A stretch of DNA of 64,000 nt from the NCBI GenBank assembly GCA_022605405.1, contig JABYQQ010000002.1, positions 2,232,001 to 2,296,000 on the forward strand, read 5' to 3'. A program made the translations under genes and the position numbers. Each line of letters begins with the position of its first letter. Positions within the stretch are counted from its first letter, which is position 1. Positions 56,637 through 64,000 of this stretch are shown one piece after another. This DNA is from Earliella scabrosa. Taxonomy: Eukaryota; Basidiomycota; Agaricomycetes; Polyporales; Polyporaceae. Under the pieces are notes generated by a model that saw only the letters and a program-made list of their open reading frames with translations, did not search any database and was not told the DNA's origin.

Positions 56637-58437
56637 ATGTACTCGAAACTCGGCTTCGCGGCGTTTGCGTCCGTCGTCTTCGTGAGGCTCGCGGCGGCGC
56701 AGCAGCCGACCTGGGCACAATGTACGTCGGTCCTACCAGTCTTGCGAGCGTCCGTCCAGTTCGTGAACGCGAGAGTGGAGTGCTGATATGCTTGGCTTGG
56801 TTGCGCGCTTCCAGGCGGCGGAATTGGCTGGACCGGAGGAACGACTTGCGTCTCTGGGTTCGTCTTGCCTCCGTTTCCAGCTTGTGTGCCGACGTGATAT
56901 TGACCGAGACGGCGCAGAACGACTTGCACGAAGCTCAACGACTGTAAGCCCTGCATTGTACATAATTGTATGTTGAAGACAACGCTCACTGCGGGTAATC
57001 CCCATGGCGATAGGGTACAGCCAGTGCATTCCTGGTGGGGCGACCACGCCGACCACGACCTCGACGCCTCCCGGCCCTACGAGCGCGCCGCCGGGAGTGG
57101 AGAAGGCAAACTTCTGGTTCAGTTTGTGAGCGATGGTCTATGCACGCGCATTGAAGAGGCACTCACCAACATATTCTCAACAGCGGTGACTCTTACACTC
57201 AGACGGGCTTCAGCCCATCTGGGGACGTTCCCGCGCCCGGAAACCCGCTGGGCAACCCGCCGTATCCGGTGCGTACCTGCCGCCAACTGGGCAGTAGACA
57301 CGACTTCACGTGCATCGCAGGGGTGGACGGCCGTTGGAGGCGTGAACTGGGTCGACGTCCAAACGACCGTGCACAACAAGTCGCTCCTCCTGACGTACAA
57401 CTACGCATACGGCGGCGCGACGATCAACGCGTCGCTCGTGCAGCCGTACGAGCCGACTGTGCTGTCGCTCATTGACCAGGTGAACCAGTTCATGGACCAG
57501 GCGGCGGACAAGCCCGCGTTTGCACCGTGGACGAGCGAGAACGCGTTGTTCTCCGTCTGGATCGGCATCAACGATATTGGAAACAGCTACTACCAGAGCG
57601 GAGATCGTGATGCGTGAGTATTGAGTGCAGGGTACGTAGGCTCGGATTGCTGACCTTGCGGTGCTCATTGCAGCTTCGCGGATGTGTTAATGGACTCGTA
57701 CTTCGGCCAGGTTCAGAAGCTCGTAAGTGAGCATATTTCTGATAGTGTACCACGTACTGACGAGTCCATTACACCCCACAGTAGTGCGCACATCCGCTCG
57801 GGAAATGTGCTTTCGTGATCGAGCTAATTGCGTGCTTGTAGTGACGTCGGCGCGAGGAACTTCCTCTTCGTCAACGTGCCGCCTATTGAGCGGTCGCCGT
57901 TGGTCAGTTTCACGTATCACGGATCTATTGCGAGGTGACTCACGGGTTTGTACCATGCACTAGATGCTGGCCCAAAGCGCAGACGCGCAGGCCCTGGAGA
58001 AGAAAGTCATCGCTGGCTACAACGCAAAGTTGGTGTCCCGTGTTGCGGCACTTAAAGCCGCAAACTCTGGGGTAAGTGTCCAAAGGTGCCTCGAAGGACC
58101 TATGCCGACATGTATACGCAGGTCAAGACGTGGATCTGGGACTCGAACGCCGCGTTCACCAAGGTCTTGGACAACCCGACTCAGTTTGGCTTCGTCGACG
58201 CGACATCGTTTGGAGGCGAAAAGAGCTTCTGGGGGTGAGTGAATCCTGGAGTTTCGGAGCTCATTTACTCACAGTGTCGTCGCGGTCTCATCATGAATAC
58301 AGCAACAACTACCACCCGTCCAGTATGTCTGCCCTTCCTACGCAGACCTGGCATCACTCACCAACCGCTTCACAGGCGCTGCGCACGAGATCTTCGGACA
58401 AAACGTCGCCGACGTTCTCGCCGACTCGATCTGGTAA
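56637..58437 (+). CDS. Secreted CBM1-CE16 acetylesterase, copy B
   Basis: Tandem duplicate of copy A, 352 residues. Exons 56637-56721, 56815-56857, 56918-56943, 57014-57125, 57184-57268, 57321-57613, 57674-57722, 57782-57783, 57842-57902, 57964-58071, 58122-58234, 58303-58322 and 58376-58437. Twelve of the thirteen exon lengths equal those of copy A; only the linker exon differs (112 against 115 nt). Signal peptide, CBM1 (CGGIGWTGGTTC ... LNDWYSQCIPG), FGDSYTQTG, NYAYGGATI and WIGIND are all present. The last block reads GNNYHPSS, so Asn stands three residues before the catalytic His where copy A has Asp. The 2-nt exon is conserved. The intron at 56722-56814 (93 nt) is longer than in copy A. 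Confidence 0.9.
57782..57783 (+). other. 2-nt micro-exon (TA) of CE16 copy B
   Basis: The bases read cag|TA|gtgcgc, at the same place as in copy A although the neighbouring introns have diverged almost completely. It joins CTC to T|GAC to give Leu-Tyr-Asp-Val-Gly-Ala-Arg. Skipping it gives an immediate TGA stop. Confidence 0.82.
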
Positions 58438-58808
58438 AAGGCAGAACCACTGTAGGGAGCCTCTCGGAGAGTGTACATTTCTTGATTGTCTTCTGGTCAG
58501 CGTTGCTCGATGTTGTAGTTGTAGATTTGTACTTTTTGGTAACGGCGCGCAATACCTGAGCCTCGTTTACAAAGCAACGTCGGATACCGAGCATGCGCGC
58601 ACTGTCAGGCAGAAGACGTGTCTAGAAGAAGACTTGGATAGAACATTGTCGTCAGCGTCGAGGACAAGGCTGAGAACCGCCTTGACGCCCAAAAATTCGT
58701 CACCACCTGCACGGGCGTCTCGGGCCGTCTTCTCTCATCGCTGGACCAGGACCCTAGCCCGTCCTCCTGTCCGCCCACCCCAGGCTCATCCCAGCTCATC
58801 CCGAAAAC
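58438..58808. other. Intergenic between CE16 copy B and TIM50
   Basis: 371 nt holding the 3' end of the esterase and the promoter of TIM50. No gene seen; the long open frame spanning both ends is accidental. Confidence 0.5.
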
Positions 58809-60680
58809 ATGCTGCAGGCTGCATTCAGGTCCCCGGCGGCGCGCAGCTTCGCGTACCAGTCAGTGCGATGCATGGCCTCCAAGCCGCCCCCCAAGAAGCC
58901 GAGGGCTCAGGCTGCACCGACGGGCTCGACACCCGCTCCTCCCGCTCCTCCCCCTCCTCCGCCGCCTTCGTCTGCAGCCAACCCGACGGACCCAGCGGAG
59001 GCACCTAAGCCTCTACCGAGCTCCTCGATTGTGCCGAGCCTGGACTTCTCGCCTGGGGAGGACGAGGGCCCGAGGCAGGAGCGGACGGGCGCGCGGTCCT
59101 CCAAGGACTCGCTGTCGAGTATCGAGCGGCGGCGGCGGTTCTTGGGACGCGTCACGCTCGCGATGATGCTCGCGGGTGCGGGTGCGGCGACGTGGGCGAT
59201 GGGGCGAGAGTGGGACGAGGAGGAGCTGAGGGCGAAGAAGATGGTACGTGTCGGTCGGAACATGCAATGACTGGCTGATGATGACACGGCTCATCTCTAC
59301 CAGACTCGCGAGGAGGCGACCCATTCGCGGTGGGAGCGGACAAAGGCGAGGTTTACGGGATTCTTCGACGTGCGTCTCCTCGGTCACTGTTCAGGCTACG
59401 TGTGTCTGAATGTGTGGTGCTCGTTTGCCAGACCTTCACCGAGCCATTATGGCCCGAGCTCCTTCCTCCACCTTTGCAGGGGCACATGCACCGACCATAT
59501 ACACTGCTTCTGTCTGTTGATGACCTCCTCGTCACCTCAACCTGGGATGTGAGTGTCTACCGACGTCTGATACTATCCGTGACATTGAACGTGTCGGATA
59601 GCGCAAACACGGGTGGCGGACAGCAAAACGACCCGGCGTCGACTATTTCCTGGCCTATCTATCGCAGTTCTACGAGATCGTCATCTTCACCACCCAGTAC
59701 CACTACGTACGTCCTTTCCCCAAACAAATATCGCGGGCGGACGTGGGCCTCACACACTGAAACGCGCCACAGACCGCCATGCCCATCATAGACAAGCTCG
59801 ACCCATACCAGTTCTACATAATCCACAGGCTATTCCGCGACGCCTGCCGTTCAGAGAAGGGCGGCACGCCCGTGAAGGATCTCAAGTACCTCAACCGCGA
59901 CCTATCCAAGGTCATCCTCCTCGACACGCACCCAGAGCACGTCACCCCCAACCCCGAGAACGCGGTCATCCTTCCGAAGTGGACCGGGGACCCGAAGGAC
60001 CGAGGGCTGATCGCCATGATCCCCTTCCTCGAGTGTAAGTCCCTCCCTGTCACATCCGTGTTTCGAACGCATGTCGTGGGCTCACATGGCATCTCATCTC
60101 CTACAGCCATCGCGATCTTCAAGACGCCCGACGTGCGGCCCATCCTCCAGGCCTATGAGGGCAAGAACATCCCGATCGAGTACGCGAAGAACGAGGCCGA
60201 GATGAAGCGCAAGCACCTGGAAGAGTGGGAGCACAGCCGCAAGGGTCTCTCGCGCGGCGGGCTCACGCTCAGCAGCCTCTTCGGCGGTTCAGAGCAGGTA
60301 CGTGCCCCGATCTCCCCCACCTCTCATTCCCTCCCCCTCCCCTCTCCTTCACCTACTCAATCACCCACCAACAACTGACCCGTTCGCGCCACCATCATTG
60401 TTTCCAGCCGTCAGCCGCATCCCAGGCGCCGCTCACCTACCTCGAGCAGAAGCGGCTCGAGGCGCAGCGGCAGTACCTCGAGGAGCAGGAGTACCTCCGG
60501 CAGAACAAGGAGCAGTTCGACCGCCTCATCAAGGAGGAGCAGGAGGCGATGGCGCGCGAGATGCCCTCCACCTTCTGGGGCGCCGCCCAAGCCATCCTTG
60601 CAGGAGGACCGCAGCCGCCCCCGCCCCCGCCGCAACAGCCCGCGTCGCAAGCAGAGGGGACGACTGCCGCAAAGCAGTAG
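58809..60680 (+). CDS. TIM50: Mitochondrial import inner membrane translocase subunit Tim50
   Basis: Receptor of the TIM23 complex that hands presequence proteins from the outer to the inner mitochondrial membrane. Exons 58809-59243, 59304-59369, 59432-59548, 59602-59706, 59773-60034, 60107-60297 and 60408-60680 give 482 residues. Arg-rich presequence ([20 protein letters not shown]); a Pro-rich matrix segment (a run of nine Pro with Ala); one inner-membrane span at about 115-132 ([15 protein letters not shown]); then the FCP1/NIF-like domain: [49 protein letters not shown] and [18 protein letters not shown]. The phosphatase DxDx(T/V) site is not intact (SVDDL), as expected for the non-catalytic Tim50. 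The C-terminal extension is Gln/Glu-rich coiled coil and ends in polyproline. Confidence 0.95.
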
Positions 60681-61052
60681 ACTCTGTACGCGCTCGCCGT
60701 CGGTCGGTGCTCGCTCGTTCATCCTCGTACACTCTACTTGTTGCATACGCGGACTGCACACCTGCCATCACACCCGGCGTGCGCGCACACACCTCATCAT
60801 TTTACGGTAATATGGACCCACTAATCAACATAGACTCCTCCTCACGATCTTGCAAAACGCGTGCGCCAGCTCTGAGAGTACTAGGTAACTTGTCCAAGAA
60901 CTTGGGGAAGCGAACGTCGCGCCCGGCGAGGGGCGGCGGCAGCCCGCGGTTGGGTTTTCCTCTGTCTGCGTGTGTAATGACAGCGACGAGCGTGAGCACC
61001 GTCCGGGTGAGGATAGTATCGCAACGGCAGGCGTACGCACCAAACACACCGC

Positions 61053-61647
61053 TCAGTCCGCGTCGCCCATGCAGGTCGCCACGATCTGCGCGACGACCAG
61101 GACGGACACGCGGGTCGCCTGCGCCCACAGGACGAGCATCGAGTACGGCGGGTCCGGGTGCACCGCCAGCCCCGCCTGAACAAACTCTGCGTGCGTGCGT
61201 GCGTGCGTGGTTTGCCCGACGCTCCCGTCAGCCTCGTTCGCGCAAAATCGAAAGAAACCGAGGAGAGACGCACCGAACACGCTCCGCCTGTACGCGCGCA
61301 CGAGCTTGCGCTGCTCGCTCTCGCGGCTGGAGCACCACGTCCGGTGCTTTTTGACAGAGTACCACTCGACGGCGCCCTTGAGCTCGGCCTTGATCGCGTT
61401 GTAGACCGTGACCTTGTCCTCGTCCGAGGGCGGGAAGGGCATCCCGGGCCCGTAGAGCACTGCAGATGCCAGGGGGGATTCAGAGTGCGTACTTGGTCAG
61501 CATGAAGTGCCGTGCATTAGCGCTTGGACGCAGCGTGGTCGCGGCCAACCGCGGCCAGATGGCCATATATGGAAGATCAAGTTACTCACGGTTCCGGAGT
61601 GACTTGCCTTCTGCGGGCATAACATGCTTGGTGTTGCCTCTAGCCAT
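61053..61647 (-). CDS. Small hypothetical protein
   Basis: Exons (minus) 61647-61590, 61459-61274 and 61186-61053 give 125 residues, starting MARGNTKHVMPAEGKSLRN. The middle exon encodes SDEDKVTVYNAIKAELKGAV and WCSSRESEQRKLVRAYRRSV, amphipathic and basic. The last exon holds a moderately hydrophobic stretch (YSMLVLWAQATRVSVLVVAQ) that might be a membrane helix. The 87-nt second intron keeps frame even if retained, and its acceptor follows a (gcac)n-type microsatellite. The first intron is 130 nt. Family not recognised. It is convergent with TIM50, which ends 373 nt away. Confidence 0.55.
61192..61209. repeat. (gtgc)n microsatellite in intron 2 of the small hypothetical gene
   Basis: About four and a half copies of gtgc/gcgt immediately next to the proposed 3' splice site of the minus-strand gene. 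Length changes here could affect splicing. Confidence 0.7.
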
Positions 61648-63129
61648 GGTTACAGGTGTATGAGATGGTACAGATGCTTGTGAGAGGCAGAGTGGGGGCC
61701 TGTGCATTATCTGAGCGCATTTTTGGTGTGCTTAAGAGCAATCCCGGGGCTTCTGAGGACGTCACCATGACCAGAAAATGGGGTCTTTTTTGCGATAATT
61801 GCGCACAAAACTCCGATTTGATGCCAGATCTGCAATTAGATGGCCGATCAAACCGTATTTTGACAGGGAGCTTCTGGCCCAAATGCAGGCCTGGTGGGAA
61901 ATCTGGGCCTTCCAGAGAATGGTTTGCCCTTGAGCATTACTGGCAACCCTGGCCCTCCATGCATGCTCCCGGATAATCCTTCACAGATGGTGTGAGTCAT
62001 GGGCATGCATGGGGTCAGTCTTTGAGTTCAGACCCCATTATTAGGCGCTATATAACACCACCAATGAGTGTCTGTCTGACCATAGTTCTCAGTTCTGCTC
62101 AGAGTCCACTCAGATGGCTAGTATTCACTGGCTAGTTGGGCGCTGCATGCAAGTGAAGGGGTTTTTTGTTTCTGCACATGCACAGACACAAGGAACGTCT
62201 TCACATCATGCAGATGCTCAAGTCTGAGTCTCATGAGAGGGACATGTGAATGATGGCACTGGAAAACGTCCAGAGGGTTCCACGTCAACCTGAAACCCCT
62301 TCTGTCAGAGCGCTCTATCCCTTGATGCTGAAAGTGTTGAAGCGAAGTATCCAGAAGTCTGGCAGAAGGGCAGACAAAGCAGAAGGCCAGAGTAGTGGAC
62401 AAGATTGAAGAGGATCATCAGTTGTTGCTCTTGCCGAAAGAAGGGCTACATGGCTGATGTCATATAGGCCAGAGTCTAGAGTGTGTGACCACCAAAAGGA
62501 GAGATGCATCCCCACATGGCTCCGAGGCCGTGTGCGTGAGGGATGCTGCGGTAGCGGGCTGTCCTTGATTCAAAAGGTGAGTTCGCGGAGGCGGAGCGCC
62601 CGTGGGCTGCGCACTGGACGAGAAGTCGGTGGGCAAAGCCAAATCAAGCAGCAGCGAATCCGGACGACGGGCGGCGAGCTGGAAAAGAAGCCCGCGCCCG
62701 AACAAGGATGCGTGTGCCTGCATTTACAGGCACACGCTCACGGCAAAAGGCAGGCGGTGAAGTACGGGAGAAGCAGAAGCGTCGGAGGGCGGGGCTGCGT
62801 GCGGATCTCCGCCCGCGGGCATCTCGAAGGGGTCAGCACGTTCTGACTCCGCGGGTGCAGACCCAGGGACAAACAGAGCAACGGCGGGCTATACGCCGTT
62901 ACACGCTTACGGCGGTGAACGTTGCAGACAGGCAGAGATCAATCGATTCAGAGGACACACAAGACACGATATGGACTAGCACTCGAAACGGCCGACGCGC
63001 CGGTTACATGGCGCGCGGATCGCGGACAGAAGGTTGTTGAGAACCTCCCGCCTCTCTATATCTCCCGCCAACAACGAGGCCCCCTTTCCGCACCCGGCCC
63101 CGCAGTCCGGACGGTCACCCGTTCGCCGC
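61648..63129. other. Intergenic with AT-richer, possibly transposon-derived segment
   Basis: About 1.5 kb. 61.65-62.5 kb is AT-richer than the neighbouring genes. It contains a stem-loop with 7-bp arms (tggggtc ... gacccca, about 62008-62037), followed by a TATA-like ctatataac at 62048-62056, a layout reminiscent of an LTR or other element end. No transposase or reverse-transcriptase frame is seen. 62.6-63.1 kb is the 3' flank of INO1. Confidence 0.4.
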
Positions 63130-64000
63130 TCACCAGATGCGGGTCTCGAGCAGGAGGTCGGAGCTGCCCTCGAGGCCGATGCACGCCTTGAGGAACGCCT
63201 CGAGCGCGTTGCGCTGCCGGTTGAGCGAGTTGACGACGTCTGTGCCCGGCTTGACGAGCGGCGCCTTGAGCATGTACGAGAGCAGGGAGAGCACCGGGTA
63301 GAGCGGCTTGAAGTCCTTGCCCGCGCTCCCGTCGCGGTACTTGACGCGCGTCAGCAGCTCCGTCAGGATTGTGAGGTCGAGGATGAGCGGCGTCGCGAGC
63401 AGCGAGTCCTGTGGAGCGAGAGCGGGTCAGCATACGGCGCATACACAGAGCGGGATAAGGAGGAGAAGGGGACGCACCTCGCACTCGTTGAAGATGTTGA
63501 TCGTCGAGCGGCCGCCGCAGAAGATCTCAGAGTAGTACTCGTCGATCGCCCGCTTCGAGTCGCCCACCGCGGGCACGTACTTGATCACAACAATGTGGTC
63601 CGGGTGCTCGCCCTTAGCCGCCGCCGTGCCCTTGGGCGCGCCCGGCTGCGGGGGCTTGAAGAGGAGCGCGTTCGCGTTGACCATGTCGTCCACGACGGAG
63701 CTCTTCGAGATCTCCTTGGACTTGAACTGCGGCTCCGCGGACAGGTTGTGCCCGTCGTTGTTCCCCAGGTGGTTGTACGACGCGATCGAGAGCGGCTTGA
63801 TCCCCGCGTTCACTAGGAACTCGGCAAACACCGACTTGAGCTTCGTCTGCCCCGACTTGAGGTCGTCCCCGCCGATGAACGACTGCGTCCGCTCCGCGAG
63901 CTCAATCACGCCCGGCACGAACGTGTTCTGCGGCGCGCCGTTCACGAACGGCTCGCCCTCGAGGATCGCCGCGACCGCGAAGAGCGTCGAGGGCGACACC
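63130..64000 (-). CDS. INO1: Inositol-3-phosphate synthase, C-terminal part
   Basis: Converts glucose 6-phosphate to inositol 3-phosphate with NAD+, the first step of inositol synthesis. The visible part spans two exons (64000-63478 and 63408-63130), about 267 residues, running off the right edge. Motifs: [32 protein letters not shown] (dinucleotide/substrate region), [57 protein letters not shown] and [13 protein letters not shown], ending LLLETRIW. The start lies outside the window. The single intron seen (69 nt) follows CE at the DSLLATP boundary. Confidence 0.96.

Noticed and set aside
58076..59008. 310-codon frame running from CE16 copy B into TIM50
   Set aside because: It crosses two well-supported genes in the wrong frame, with no homology of its own.
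60302..61354. 350-codon plus-strand frame over the end of TIM50 and the small hypothetical gene
   Set aside because: It overlaps TIM50 exons in another frame and is antisense to the minus-strand gene. Composition is that of a shadow frame.
1..64000. CRISPR arrays, rRNA and tRNA genes
   Set aside because: No regularly spaced direct repeats. No A/B-box pair with cloverleaf arms was found by eye, and GTTCGA matches lie inside coding exons.

Overview
The window is nuclear DNA of a basidiomycete fungus, most likely a wood- or litter-decaying Agaricomycete close to the Polyporales. The genes carry many short introns (about 45-80 nt, GTRNGT...YAG) and have GC-rich third codon positions. Pectin- and acetyl-degrading secreted enzymes are present, one type with a fungal cellulose-binding module. 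I built the gene models by hand from conserved protein motifs, splice signals and reading-frame closure. Every model marked complete adds up to a multiple of three.

Layout. 1-12.4 kb is a housekeeping stretch: a partial unknown gene (-), cytosolic AsnRS (-), an ERV/ALR sulfhydryl oxidase (+), diphthine synthase DPH5 (+), an F-box gene with a 962-nt intron (+) and LSM4 (-). 12.9-16.8 kb holds a DUF7330-like membrane-anchored protein (+) facing a secreted GH28 exo-polygalacturonase (-). 17-28.6 kb is a rearranged, gene-poor region. It has a roughly 2.1-kb inverted repeat whose arms each carry a small homeodomain-like gene, and between the arms lie a broken KHA1-type K+/H+ antiporter copy and a further antiporter-tail fragment. 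28.6-36.6 kb contains two paralogous multi-membrane-span genes (-). They share a promoter architecture, a nearly identical 326-bp internal block, and in one of them an internal 490-bp tandem duplication. 36.9-41.7 kb is largely empty. 41.7-45.7 kb is a divergent pair, queuosine salvage glycosylase (-) and CCT8 (+). 46.5-53.5 kb contains three more DUF7330-like genes (+). 54.2-58.4 kb is a tandem pair of CBM1-CE16 acetylesterases (+). 58.8-64 kb has TIM50 (+), a small unknown gene (-) and the 3' part of INO1 (-).

The most striking points are these. Both CE16 paralogues need a 2-nucleotide micro-exon (TA) between two introns to keep frame and to restore a Tyr codon. The 28.6-36.6 kb pair looks like an undescribed, actively converting family of membrane proteins with a disordered cytosolic tail. 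Four copies of a DUF7330-like family lie within 41 kb. In LSM4 the first coding exon is only the ATG. I found no CRISPR array, rRNA or convincing tRNA.
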